Shown piece after piece: positions 1 to 8,384 of a DNA stretch of 64,000 nucleotides. Within the stretch, counting starts at the first letter, position 1. Each line of letters opens with the position of its first letter. The DNA is from Mycobacterium asiaticum DSM 44297. GTDB taxonomy: Bacteria; Actinomycetota; Actinomycetes; Mycobacteriales; Mycobacteriaceae. Below the pieces are notes generated by a model. It was not told where the DNA came from, searched no databases, and was given only the letters and a program-made list of their open reading frames with translations. Location of the stretch: positions 1,277,662 to 1,341,661 of the forward strand of contig NZ_HG964936.1 of the NCBI RefSeq assembly GCF_000613245.1, in the 5' to 3' direction. The position numbers and the translations under genes are program-made.

Positions 1-75
1 TCGAACGGCAGACATCGCAGGTAATCAATTAGGCACTGAGCGTACATCTGTTTAGTCCGATGCTAGAATCCGAAC
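1..75. other. Upstream region of the first P450 gene
   Basis: Non-coding leader. It holds AT-rich patches (ACTGAGCG, CTGTTTAGT, TGCTAGAAT) that could include a promoter for the P450 at 76. ACT and AGT trinucleotides face each other across about 16 bases, which is too weak to call an operator. Nothing else is visible, and the gene to the left lies outside the window. Confidence 0.4.
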
Positions 76-1269
76 GTGGCAGCCACCACCGAGCTCATGT
101 ATTCACCCTTCTCCAAGGCGGTCTTTGACGACCCGTACCCCGTCTACCGCCGCCTGCGGGACGAAGCGCCGGTGTATCGCGATCCGCAGGAGCGCTGGTG
201 GGTGTTGTCAAGATTCGAGGATGTAGCGCCGGCCCTGCGGGACTGGGAAACGTTCTCCTCCAAGCTGGGTCCGGCACCGGAGAATCCGGACAACGACGGG
301 CGCAAGTATTCGGTAATCTCGATGGACCCGCCACGTCATGACCGAATTCGCGGCGTGCTGAAGGGCTTTTTCACACCGCGGGCTGTGGCGACCATGGATT
401 CGGCGCTACGGGCGGTGGTGAATACGCACCTGGACCGGTTACGTGCCGGGACGACGGTGGATGCGATGGAGGCTTTTGCCTTCTCGGTGCCGACCGATGT
501 GATCGGTGACCTGCTCGGAGTGCCGCAGGCTGACCGAGAGCAGCTGCGCGTCTGGTGGGAAGCCTTCCTCACCCGTGAGGAAGGTGAGGTGTCGATGCCG
601 GCCAAGGCAATCGAAGCCAACCGAATGATCAGTCAGTACATCGGCGGCCTCATCGAACGCCGCCGCACCGACCCGGGTGACGACCTGATCAGCGTTGTGC
701 TGCAAGCCAGCTTCGACGATCCCGAGGCGGGTGGTAAGCGATGCCTGACCCCGCACGAGGTGTTGATGTTCTGCAACCTGTTGTCTGCTGCCGGATCGGA
801 GACCACACAGAAGCTCATCTCGAACGGATTGGTAGCGCTGGCCGAACATCCGGACCAGTGGCGGCGAATAGTCAACGATCGCAGCGTCATACCGGTCGCC
901 GTCAACGAGGCGTTGCGATATGACACGCCGAGTCACTGGGTAGCCCGCACGTTGACCCGGCCTATCGAACGACATGGCATCACCATGAGCGCCGGTGACT
1001 GGGTGCTGCTGCTGCTGGGCAGTGCCAATCGGGACGAGCGCCGCTACGTGGATCCCGACCGGTTCATCATCGGAAGGCCTCGTGGTACCGACGTGTATTT
1101 CGGGTGGGGCATCCACATCTGCCTGGGCCAGTGGTTGGCTCGGCGCGAGGCGCAACTGGTCTTCGAGTACATCGCCGACAGATTCCCGGACTATTCGATC
1201 GGGGCGTGCGAACGGGTGCTGACCGCCACCGTGCGCGGCTACACGAGTGTGGAGATGACGTTGCGTTGA
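76..1269 (+). CDS. Cytochrome P450
   Basis: This is a 397-residue soluble bacterial P450 that should hydroxylate a hydrophobic substrate with electrons from ferredoxin. The I-helix oxygen-activation motif is AGSETT, the K-helix ExxR is EALR, and the heme loop FGWGIHICLG puts the axial thiolate at Cys349. Length is normal for class I bacterial P450s. The GTG at 76 is chosen; an in-frame ATG at 97 would still leave the family's N-terminal region. It leads a forward run with two acyl-CoA dehydrogenases starting 33 bases downstream, so its product may feed beta-oxidation. The CYP family cannot be assigned by eye. Confidence 0.95.
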   Translation: MAATTELMYSPFSKAVFDDPYPVYRRLRDEAPVYRDPQERWWVLSRFEDVAPALRDWETFSSKLGPAPENPDNDGRKYSVISMDPPRHDRIRGVLKGFFTPRAVATMDSALRAVVNTHLDRLRAGTTVDAMEAFAFSVPTDVIGDLLGVPQADREQLRVWWEAFLTREEGEVSMPAKAIEANRMISQYIGGLIERRRTDPGDDLISVVLQASFDDPEAGGKRCLTPHEVLMFCNLLSAAGSETTQKLISNGLVALAEHPDQWRRIVNDRSVIPVAVNEALRYDTPSHWVARTLTRPIERHGITMSAGDWVLLLLGSANRDERRYVDPDRFIIGRPRGTDVYFGWGIHICLGQWLARREAQLVFEYIADRFPDYSIGACERVLTATVRGYTSVEMTLR

Positions 1270-1302
1270 CGCATGATCTGAAGCTGACGTAGGGGTGGGG
1301 TC

Positions 1303-2352
1303 ATGGACATCGCCTTGAGCGACGAGCAGAAGTTGTTGCAAGACACCGCCGCCCAGCTTGGTGAAAGCGTCGCGGTCAATAGCCCGGAAAGCGTTCCCAG
1401 CGCTGCGACGCTGGACAGGCAATGGCAGCGGCTGGTCGAACTCGGCGTCCCGACATTGCGTTCGCCCGAACTGTGCGGCCTAGACGCCAGCGGCGTAGAA
1501 ACGGCCATCGTCATCGAGCAATTGGGGCGAACGCTCAGCGCTGTGCCCGTCGTGGGCCAAGCGGTGCTGGCCGCCGAACTGCTGCAGGCCGCCGGTTGCG
1601 CCAAAGACCTTGAGCGGTTGGCGGAAGGCAACCTCCGGGTGGCGCCGCTGTTGAACGCAAGCTTGAGCGGATTTGCGGCCGCCAACGAGCCCGGCGTGGC
1701 GTTCGACGCGGCGGGCGCCACGCATGCGCTGGCGGTGGCGTGCGCTGACGGTCAACGCAGATTGATCTGCGGCCCGACCGGCGGTATTGACGGCGACGGT
1801 GCGGCGCTCGATTTGACTCGCCAATTTCGTTATCTGTCAGCGGATTTTTACAACGCTGCGTCGATCGTCGGAGAGCCCATCGACGACCTGCGCTGGCAAC
1901 GGGTCGAGTCGCTGGCCATCACCGCGATTGCGGCCGATCTGCTCGGGGTGATGCAGGGAGCGCTCGACGATGCGGTGCGTTACGCGTGCGAGCGGACGCA
2001 GTTCTCCGCGAAAATCGGCACCTTTCAGGCTATTCAGCACCTGCTGGCCGATGCCCTGGTTCGGGTAGAGGGTGCCCGCAGCTGCCTGTGGCACGCGGCG
2101 TGGGCGATCGACAACCTGCCAGTCGACGAGGCGAAATTAGCGGCGATGACCGCGAAGGCTTACGCGTCTGAAGCCGGGCGCGAAGTCGTCGAAACAAGCG
2201 TGCAAGTGTTCGGCGGGATAGCGATCACCTGGGAACATGTATCACATCTGCGGCTGCGCCGGATGCTGGTAGATCGTCGGCTATTCGGTGACGAGGCCAT
2301 CCTCTACGAGGCCGTTGCGACCCTGCGGTTGGCTGACCGAAAGTTGGCGTGA
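1303..2352 (+). CDS. Acyl-CoA dehydrogenase, first subunit of a coupled pair
   Basis: This 349-residue FAD-dependent acyl-CoA dehydrogenase starts with the typical helical domain (DIALSDEQKLLQDTAAQLG) and ends with the C-terminal helical bundle (QVFGGIAITWEHVSHLRLRR). It has no YEGT-type motif carrying the catalytic Glu of medium-chain dehydrogenases. Its stop overlaps the start of the next dehydrogenase (GTGA at 2349-2352). Mycobacterial steroid dehydrogenases of the ChsE type work as heterotetramers of two such adjacent proteins, one of which often lacks catalytic residues; this short member may be the structural partner. That role is inferred. Confidence 0.93.
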   Translation: MDIALSDEQKLLQDTAAQLGESVAVNSPESVPSAATLDRQWQRLVELGVPTLRSPELCGLDASGVETAIVIEQLGRTLSAVPVVGQAVLAAELLQAAGCAKDLERLAEGNLRVAPLLNASLSGFAAANEPGVAFDAAGATHALAVACADGQRRLICGPTGGIDGDGAALDLTRQFRYLSADFYNAASIVGEPIDDLRWQRVESLAITAIAADLLGVMQGALDDAVRYACERTQFSAKIGTFQAIQHLLADALVRVEGARSCLWHAAWAIDNLPVDEAKLAAMTAKAYASEAGREVVETSVQVFGGIAITWEHVSHLRLRRMLVDRRLFGDEAILYEAVATLRLADRKLA

Positions 2353-3494
2353 CGGTGGACTTCGACGACAGTCAACCCGAGGCACAGTTCCGCGCCGAAC
2401 TGCGTCGCTGGCTCAGCATTCATGCGGCAGAAGCGGTGATTCCCGAGGACCCGGCGGCGCGAGCGGACGCCCAGAACGCCTGGCACCAAAAGCTGTACGA
2501 AGCCGGTTACATCGGCCTGTCGTTTCCTGTCGAATGCGGCGGGCACGGCAAAGAGCCGATCTATGAAGCCATCCTCAACGACGAACTCGGTCGTGCCGGG
2601 GCGCCACCGATCGAAGGGGTTGGTCACCTCAGCAACGCATTGCGTTTGTTCGGCACCGAGAAGCAGCGCGATGAATTGTTACCCGGATTGCTGTCCGGAC
2701 AGGTGCGCTGGTGTCAGGGATTCTCCGAACCCGAGGCCGGGTCGGACCTCGCCGCGCTCAAAACGCGAGCTGAGCTGGTCGACACCGGCGCTCAGCGGGC
2801 GTTTCGGATCAACGGACGCAAGATCTGGACCAGCTTCGGGGCGGTTGCCGACTGGTGTTTCTTGTTGTGTCGCACTGAGATCGACGCGGCCAAGCACGCA
2901 GGAATCTCGGTGCTGCTGGTGCCCATGTCGACACCGGGAATCGAGGTGCGACCGATTGTCAACGCCGCGCGCAACCGCGAGTTCACCGAGATCACCTTCG
3001 ATGACGTGGACGTGCCCGAGGGCAACTTGCTCGGTAAGCGCGGGCAGGGGTGGTCCATCGCCAACCAGTTGCTCGCCTATGAGCGCGGACCCAGCGACAT
3101 CAACTGGATCAGTCGACTCGCCGCCCAACTTCGCCAGCTCGAAGACGACGTCCGCACCGGCTGGTTGGACGACTCACCGACGACGCGGGCGCGGCTGGGT
3201 CAGGCCTACGTCGAACTGCGCGCCCTGCAAATCAAAGTGCAGCGGTCACTGTCGGAGCGTCAACGCGGCAGGCTTCCCGGACCCGAGGGGTCGGTCGACA
3301 AGCTGCTTATGGCTCGTGCCGATCAGTTCTTCGGCCATACCATGATGGATCTGCGCGCCAGTGAACCCCTGCTCAGCGAGGGCCTGGAATGGGACATCTA
3401 CGTGTGGTCGCGAGCCGCCGGCATCTACGGCGGAACGTCGCAGATCCAACGCAATATCGTGGCGCAACGGGTGCTGGGATTGCCCCGCGGCTAG
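2349..3494 (+). CDS. Acyl-CoA dehydrogenase, second subunit of a coupled pair
   Basis: This 381-residue acyl-CoA dehydrogenase keeps the middle-domain signature (WCQGFSEPEAGSDLAALKT) and substrate-side stretches (KIWTSFGAVADW). The C-terminal motif reads IYGGTSQIQRNI, so the Glu of the YEGT motif is Gly. A Glu in the preceding helix (LLAYERGPSD) is a candidate base, as in long-chain and ChsE-type enzymes. It starts with GTG overlapping the stop of the 1303-2352 gene by four bases, which implies co-translation and probably a heteromeric complex. It would insert the alpha-beta double bond into an acyl-CoA. Confidence 0.93.
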   Translation: MTVDFDDSQPEAQFRAELRRWLSIHAAEAVIPEDPAARADAQNAWHQKLYEAGYIGLSFPVECGGHGKEPIYEAILNDELGRAGAPPIEGVGHLSNALRLFGTEKQRDELLPGLLSGQVRWCQGFSEPEAGSDLAALKTRAELVDTGAQRAFRINGRKIWTSFGAVADWCFLLCRTEIDAAKHAGISVLLVPMSTPGIEVRPIVNAARNREFTEITFDDVDVPEGNLLGKRGQGWSIANQLLAYERGPSDINWISRLAAQLRQLEDDVRTGWLDDSPTTRARLGQAYVELRALQIKVQRSLSERQRGRLPGPEGSVDKLLMARADQFFGHTMMDLRASEPLLSEGLEWDIYVWSRAAGIYGGTSQIQRNIVAQRVLGLPRG

Positions 3495-3507
3495 GAAGCC
3501 GATTGGG

Positions 3508-3726
3508 TCAACCCGGTGCTCCTTCCGTCAGATGCCTGACCGCCTCGCGGAGCCCGCTGAGTCGGCGTTCCAGCAATTCCCGGTGGGCGCCGACCGGGCC
3601 GTCGGGCCGCTCCAGGCTGGCACTGACCTCCACGATTTCGGCAGTGAGCCGTTCAGCGGCTTCACTTTTGGTGAGCAGATCCTGATCGGCCCAGTCGTCG
3701 TGCGGGATTCGCTCACGGGGGTCCAT
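3508..3726 (-). CDS. Small hydrophilic conserved protein, unknown function
   Basis: This 72-residue acidic protein has no membrane segment or signal peptide. The N-terminus (IPHDDWADQDLLTKSEAAERL) reads like a degraded address to a helical protein, and the rest is heptad-like helix (LERRLSGLREAVRHL). It is divergent from the amidohydrolase at 3828 across about 100 bases. I believe similar small proteins accompany amidohydrolase and dehydrogenase genes in mycobacterial catabolic clusters, but I recognise no function. Coding bias and its placement at the divergent promoter support a real gene. Confidence 0.65.
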   Translation of the reverse strand: MDPRERIPHDDWADQDLLTKSEAAERLTAEIVEVSASLERPDGPVGAHRELLERRLSGLREAVRHLTEGAPG

Positions 3727-3827
3727 CGGTCACTCCTCGGCCGTGACATCGGCTACTATAGTCAATAGATCACGAAATGTTTATTTGTACAATACCGTAT
3801 CAGGCCCGCGAGAGTTGAGGACCGGCC
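3727..3827. promoter_or_regulatory. Divergent promoter region, small protein and amidohydrolase
   Basis: This AT-rich spacer separates the small reverse gene from the forward amidohydrolase. It contains two perfect 8-base palindromes, ACTATAGT near 3752 and TTGTACAA near 3785, typical of TetR-type control. No regulator gene is adjacent, so the controlling protein would be one of the cluster's TetR proteins. The function is inferred from position and base composition. Confidence 0.45.
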
Positions 3828-5135
3828 ATGCCCCTGCAGCCATCGATGAAGCTCCTGTCCGTGGACGACCACCTCATCGAGCCGCCTCATGTCTGGATTG
3901 ACCGTCTGCCCAAGAAATACGTCGAGCACGGGCCCCGCATCGTGGATTTCCCCCGGGACGGCGCGCCGCCGATGCAACAGTGGGTCTACGAGGGCCGCCC
4001 CTATCCCAACATCGGCCTCAATGCGGTGGCGGGCAAGTCCCCCGAGGAGTTCGGGGTGGACCCGATCCGTTATGCGGACATGATCCCCGGCTGCTATGAC
4101 CCCAAAGCGCGACTCGCTGACATGGACATCGACGGCGTGCACGCGATGCTGTGTTTTCCGTCGTTTCCGCGCTTCTGCGGAACGGTATTCCTCGAAGGAG
4201 AAGACAAAGAGCTGGCATTGCTGGGTGTCAAGGCGTGGAATGACTTCTCGCTCGACGAGTGGTGCGCCACCGACCCAGCTCGATTCATTCCGATGGCGAT
4301 AACGCCGCTGTGGGATCCGGCGCTGATCGTCGCGGAGATCGAACGGGTAGCGGCCAAAGGGGCTCGCGCCGTGGGCCTGCCCGACAACCCCACCAACTTG
4401 AAGCTGCCCAGCTACCACACCGCCTACTGGGAGCCGGTGTGGTCGGCGCTGGAAGAAACGAACCTGACCGCGGTGATGCACTTCGGCAGTGGCGGTTTCC
4501 CTCCGCAGACCGCACCGGAAGCGCCCTTCGCGGTGATGATCACCCTGATGGGCACCACCTCGATGGCGGCCGCCACCGAGCTCATCTTCTCTCCGGTGTT
4601 CCACAAGCACCCCAACCTCAAAGTCGCATTCTCCGAGGGAGGCGTCGGCTGGATGCCATATCTGGTGGAGCGCGCCGACTATGTCTGGCGCAAGCACAAG
4701 TACTATCAGAACATCCACCCCACGGTGGCGCCGTCAGAGTTGTTCCGGCGCAACATCTCCGGATGCTTCATTGAGGACGAGGTGGGAATGGCAATGCGCC
4801 ACGCCATCGGCATCGACAACATCACCTGGGAATGCGACTACCCGCACTCGGATTCCTTTTGGCCGAAAAGTAGGGCGCGAGCGGAGGAAATGCTGGCCGA
4901 CGTGCCCGACGACGAGGCAGCCAAGATCGTCGAACTCAACACCCGACGCTGGTACGCCTTTCCGGAGGAAGGCTTCAAGTCGTGCACCGCGGACTCTGGG
5001 TGGCGGCCGAACAACGGTCAACCGCCTGAGTATGACTACGACGAGGTGATGGCCGGTCACGGTGGGATCGGCTTAGACACCTTCCTGAACAAGCTTGAGG
5101 AGCAGAAGGCACAGAAACTGGGGGAACCGACCTAA
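3828..5135 (+). CDS. Amidohydrolase family protein (amidohydrolase_2 fold)
   Basis: This 435-residue TIM-barrel metal-dependent hydrolase or decarboxylase belongs to the ACMSD-like amidohydrolase_2 family. The N-terminal metal motif is DDHLIEPPHVW, a central strand carries MHFGSGG, and the late Asp-containing motif is ECDYPHSDSFWP. Members hydrolyse C-N or C-C bonds or decarboxylate ring-cleavage products; here it may act on a ring-opened intermediate. ATG 3828 follows a purine-rich GAGAGTTGAGGA. Its tail meets the SMP-30 gene at 5132-5135 on the other strand. The exact substrate is unknown. Confidence 0.9.
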   Translation: MPLQPSMKLLSVDDHLIEPPHVWIDRLPKKYVEHGPRIVDFPRDGAPPMQQWVYEGRPYPNIGLNAVAGKSPEEFGVDPIRYADMIPGCYDPKARLADMDIDGVHAMLCFPSFPRFCGTVFLEGEDKELALLGVKAWNDFSLDEWCATDPARFIPMAITPLWDPALIVAEIERVAAKGARAVGLPDNPTNLKLPSYHTAYWEPVWSALEETNLTAVMHFGSGGFPPQTAPEAPFAVMITLMGTTSMAAATELIFSPVFHKHPNLKVAFSEGGVGWMPYLVERADYVWRKHKYYQNIHPTVAPSELFRRNISGCFIEDEVGMAMRHAIGIDNITWECDYPHSDSFWPKSRARAEEMLADVPDDEAAKIVELNTRRWYAFPEEGFKSCTADSGWRPNNGQPPEYDYDEVMAGHGGIGLDTFLNKLEEQKAQKLGEPT

Positions 5136-6064
5136 ATCCCCGCGGCGCTCAGCCAGTTGTCGACAGCAACCAGTCGGCCGGTCGAGGCCAGGGTCAAGTA
5201 GAGGGTGAGCCCGTCGGGGCTGACCGTCACGTTGGTCGTCATCGGGTCCTCGGCGGGGATGGCACCGAGTAATTCCCCGTCCGGAGAGAAAATGGTCACT
5301 CCGCCGGTGCCGAGCGTAGCGACCAATACCCGGCCGTCGGGATCGGTTGAAACGCCGTCGGCGCCACCAATATTGAGCGCGCCGCCACTGGGTACCGTGG
5401 CCAACCCACGCGCCCGGCGTATCTCACCTGGCCCGGTGAGTTCGAATTCCCAGACCCGGCGCGTCCGTGTCTCGGCCAGATACAGTCTTGTGCCGTCGGG
5501 GGAGAGCGCAATCCCGTTGGGCATCTCCAAGGGGTAGACGATTTCCCGTAAGTCGCCGTCGGGTGTGCCGTACAGGAGTCCGGTCATGATGCGTTCGCGA
5601 CCCCGCGTGGTTCCGCCGTCTGTCACGTAGAAACCACCGTGCTTGTCCACACAGACATCGCTGGGCCGCACCAGGGGTCGGTTGGTTCCCGATCGGGTGC
5701 GAAAGGTGGTGGTCAGCTCTGTGACGGTCCCGTCCCGTGCGACAATCTGCAGACCCGGGCTCACTGCGTGGTCGGGAGGGCCGACAGGTCGGAAAACCTC
5801 TACGCTCCCGTCGAATTCGTACGGCCAGGCCCCTAGGCCGAAGCGGGAGCCGCCATTCTGACAGACCACCAAGCCGCCGTCGGGTAAGCGGCCCAACCCG
5901 TTGGGGCCGCCACCGGTCAAGGCAAAGGTTTCAGTGCTTCCGTCGGGGCAAACCCGGGTGATTCGGCCGGCCGCCATCTCAGAGACCAGAACCGAACCAT
6001 CGTCGGAGACGACCGGGCCTTCGGGAAAGGCCAGTCCGTCGGCCAGAACTCGGACCGTGTTCAT
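5132..6064 (-). CDS. SMP-30/gluconolactonase-like beta-propeller protein
   Basis: This roughly 310-residue six-bladed propeller of the SMP-30/LRE family typically hydrolyses lactones using a divalent metal. Visible blades include GLAFPEGPVVSDDGSVLV, RPSDVCVDKHGGFYVTD (metal-site Asp) and LEMPNGIALSPDGTRLY. Start ATG 6064 is chosen over one at 6088 because it forms a TGATG overlap with the stop of the upstream SnoaL-like gene. In a P450 and monooxygenase cluster, a lactonase could open a lactone made by Baeyer-Villiger chemistry; that is inference. Confidence 0.9.
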   Translation of the reverse strand: MNTVRVLADGLAFPEGPVVSDDGSVLVSEMAAGRITRVCPDGSTETFALTGGGPNGLGRLPDGGLVVCQNGGSRFGLGAWPYEFDGSVEVFRPVGPPDHAVSPGLQIVARDGTVTELTTTFRTRSGTNRPLVRPSDVCVDKHGGFYVTDGGTTRGRERIMTGLLYGTPDGDLREIVYPLEMPNGIALSPDGTRLYLAETRTRRVWEFELTGPGEIRRARGLATVPSGGALNIGGADGVSTDPDGRVLVATLGTGGVTIFSPDGELLGAIPAEDPMTTNVTVSPDGLTLYLTLASTGRLVAVDNWLSAAGI

Positions 6065-6606
6065 CAGATCGTCTGCCTGTTCCGCCACCAGGCCGCGAAT
6101 GTCGGGTCCGCCAGCGGCAGATCACCGACCCCGACCTGGCGGAGCGGCCACTCAGCCGCCTGCTGAGTCATCGGCGACACGCCCCGGGCAATCCCATAGT
6201 GCAGTCGGTGGCGTCTATGTAGAAAGCGCCATCGTCCTTCATCGCGCTGGTAGCGGTCTTCGTACTTGATGACTTGCTCGACGAATCCGTCACCGTGAGT
6301 CTGCGCGAAGCACTGGGCCCAGACCTGACCGCGGGCGTTGGATTCGTCGTCGAGCTGGATCAGATGGTTGGCCACCAGGATTACCGCGAACACGCCGGAC
6401 TCCAGGCTTTCTGACATCAGGCGCTGCATGCCGTCGCGGCCACTACCGTATTGGCCGAACCGCGCGTGCGGGACGTACAGGGCAGCCATGGCATCCGGAT
6501 CACGTGCTTCGATGGCCGCCGCGTAGCGGTAGGGCAGGTCCCGGATCTCCTCCCGCGCCAGCATATTGCGGACGGCAGCCTGCTGAGCTGCCGTATCCGA
6601 CTCCAT
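6064..6606 (-). CDS. SnoaL/NTF2-fold protein
   Basis: This 180-residue NTF2-like protein has the usual N-terminal helix (REEIRDLPYRYAAAIEARD) followed by DAMAALYVPHARFG. The fold serves as isomerase, dehydratase or hydroxylase accessory in polyketide and steroid metabolism, with ligand in a cone-shaped pocket. ATG 6606 is preferred to an upstream ATG at 6657 because the latter lies inside the operator-like palindrome at 6648-6673. It is translationally coupled to the SMP-30 gene and divergent from the SDR at 6713. Confidence 0.85.
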   Translation of the reverse strand: MESDTAAQQAAVRNMLAREEIRDLPYRYAAAIEARDPDAMAALYVPHARFGQYGSGRDGMQRLMSESLESGVFAVILVANHLIQLDDESNARGQVWAQCFAQTHGDGFVEQVIKYEDRYQRDEGRWRFLHRRHRLHYGIARGVSPMTQQAAEWPLRQVGVGDLPLADPTFAAWWRNRQTI

Positions 6607-6647
6607 CACGGCTCGACCTTCCGTCGGGTAGTGCACCACGCCTCTAC

Positions 6648-6673
6648 AACAGTACAACTCGTGTAATACTGTT
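6648..6673. promoter_or_regulatory. Inverted repeat AACAGTA-N12-TACTGTT
   Basis: Perfect 7-base arms lie 12 bases apart between the divergent SnoaL-like (start 6606) and SDR (start 6713) genes. Size, symmetry and position fit a TetR-type operator controlling both. The protein that binds it is unknown. Confidence 0.55.
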
Positions 6674-6712
6674 AATCTGGTTACGCGATCGTGTCAACCG
6701 CGAGGAGGGCAG

Positions 6713-7570
6713 ATGCAACGTCTGAGCGGCAAGGTCGCCGTCGTCACTGGTGCCGCACGCGGACAGGGCCGCAGCCACGCGGTTCACCTCGCCGATGAGG
6801 GAGCCGACATCATTGCGCTGGACATTTGCGCCGACATTGAGACCAACCATTACCCGTTGGCAACGCGGGATGATCTCGACGAAACCGTGAAGCTGGTCGA
6901 AAAATCCGGTCGGCGTGCGGTTTCGGCGACGGTGGATGTGCGCGACCGGGTCTCACTCAAGAAGACGATCGACGATGCCGTGGCCGAACTGGGCGGCCTG
7001 CACGTGGTCGTTGCCAACGCGGGAATCTGCCCATTGGGCAATCAGGTTCCCTCACGCGGGTTCATCGATGCTTTCGATGTCGACTTCGTCGGGGTGGCCA
7101 ACACCGTCGGTGCGAGTTTCGATCATCTGCAACCGGGGGCCTCGATCATCGTCACTGGCTCGATCGCGGGTTTGGTTCCGCAGAAGGACCTCGCCACCGG
7201 CGGGGGGCCGCAAGGCCCCGGGGGTGCCGGCTACGGGTTGGCCAAAAAGATGCTGGTGGAATACACCAAAGGGTTGGCCTTGACGCTGGCGCCCGAGCAG
7301 ATCCGGATCAACACGATCCACCCGAGCAACGTCAACACCGGGATGCTGCACAACCTGGCTATGTACCGGACCTTCCGCCCGGACTTAACGGAGCCAAGCA
7401 GGGAGGACGCCGAAATCGTCTTTCCCTTGTTACAGGCGATGCCGGTTCCGTGGATAGAACCCGAGGACGTCTCACACCTGGTGGTGTACCTGGCGTCAGA
7501 CGAATCCCGCTACGTAACCGGGCAACAGATGTTCGTCGACGCCGGCGCAGGTTTGAAACTCGGCCTCTGA
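6713..7570 (+). CDS. SDR oxidoreductase, mycofactocin-coupled type
   Basis: This 285-residue short-chain dehydrogenase has a glycine-rich motif TGAARGQGRSHA, followed by the long insert after strand 2 (ICADIETNHYPLATRDDLDE). These are hallmarks of the actinobacterial family that holds NAD tightly and passes electrons to mycofactocin. The NAG motif is VVANAGICPLG and the active site is SIAG...YGLAKK. The start follows GAGGAGGG. It probably oxidises a secondary alcohol made by a neighbouring P450 or hydratase. Its 3' end lies 10 bases from the convergent crotonase gene. Confidence 0.93.
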   Translation: MQRLSGKVAVVTGAARGQGRSHAVHLADEGADIIALDICADIETNHYPLATRDDLDETVKLVEKSGRRAVSATVDVRDRVSLKKTIDDAVAELGGLHVVVANAGICPLGNQVPSRGFIDAFDVDFVGVANTVGASFDHLQPGASIIVTGSIAGLVPQKDLATGGGPQGPGGAGYGLAKKMLVEYTKGLALTLAPEQIRINTIHPSNVNTGMLHNLAMYRTFRPDLTEPSREDAEIVFPLLQAMPVPWIEPEDVSHLVVYLASDESRYVTGQQMFVDAGAGLKLGL

Positions 7571-7580
7571 GTACGCAAAA

Positions 7581-8384
7581 TCAGCGTCCGCGGAAGTTGG
7601 GGTCCCGCCGTTGGGCGAAGGCCGAAATTCCTTCGGCAGCGTCGTCGGTTGCGGCCACCTGCTCCACCAGTAGCGACTCCACACGAAATGCGGTGTCACG
7701 GTTGACGTCGAGCGCTTCGTTGAGCATGGCCTTCGCGGCCGCGAGTGCACGCGTCGGACCCTGCGCCAGACGGTTCGCCCACTCGGTAACCTCCCGCGTG
7801 AGCTCGCTGCCAGCGACGACCTTATTGATCAAACCGATGCGGTGCGCGTCGGCCGCCGACAGTTCCTCGCCGAACAACAGCAACTGCTTGGCGATGTTGA
7901 ACGGTACCTTCCGGGTCAGCAGGTAGGCCGCACCGCCATCGGGCGCCAGCCCGCGGCGCGCGAAAAGCTCTATCAGCCGCGCACTTTCAGCAGCCACGAT
8001 GAGGTCGCAGGCCAGCACCATGCTTGCCCCCACCCCGGCCGCCACACCGTTGAGGGCACACAAGACCGGCTTCTCGCAGTCAAGCAACGCTGAAACCACC
8101 GCCTGCGAGCCCGTGCGTAGGGTGCGCGCCGCGTCGCCGGCGATCCGGTCCCTCCTGGGCTGCATGTCGGGGTCACGCAAATTCGGACCAGTGCAGAAAT
8201 GCCTATCGCCAGACGCGGTGAATACAACCACCCGCACCTCGGGATCGCTCGACGCGCGCTGCAAATGTTCGACGAGTGCTCGCTGCATCGCACGGGTAAC
8301 GGAGTTGCCGACGTCGGGCCGATCCAGAATCAACCACCGCACCGCGTCTTTGGTGCGCACCACCACGTCTGGGGTGGTGTTCAT
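7581..8384 (-). CDS. Enoyl-CoA hydratase/isomerase (crotonase family)
   Basis: This 267-residue crotonase has the CoA and oxyanion-hole segments RHFCTGPNLRD and ALNGVAAGVGASMVLACDLI. The second catalytic region reads LFARRGLAPDGGAAYLLTR. Start ATG 8384 overlaps the stop of the upstream P450 (ATGA, 8381-8384), and the in-frame extension to 8462 lies wholly inside the P450. It would hydrate or isomerise an enoyl-CoA in the pathway. It shares an operon with the P450 at 8381-9577. Confidence 0.93.
   Translation of the reverse strand: MNTTPDVVVRTKDAVRWLILDRPDVGNSVTRAMQRALVEHLQRASSDPEVRVVVFTASGDRHFCTGPNLRDPDMQPRRDRIAGDAARTLRTGSQAVVSALLDCEKPVLCALNGVAAGVGASMVLACDLIVAAESARLIELFARRGLAPDGGAAYLLTRKVPFNIAKQLLLFGEELSAADAHRIGLINKVVAGSELTREVTEWANRLAQGPTRALAAAKAMLNEALDVNRDTAFRVESLLVEQVAATDDAAEGISAFAQRRDPNFRGR

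Noticed and set aside
439..1422. Long reverse open frame of 327 codons across the first P450
   Set aside because: It lies antisense to a P450 with all motifs. High GC keeps antisense frames open and its protein has no recognisable family.
3762..4718. Reverse open frame of 318 codons across the amidohydrolase
   Set aside because: Antisense to a clear gene; low-complexity His/Arg-rich translation typical of GC-skewed antisense frames.
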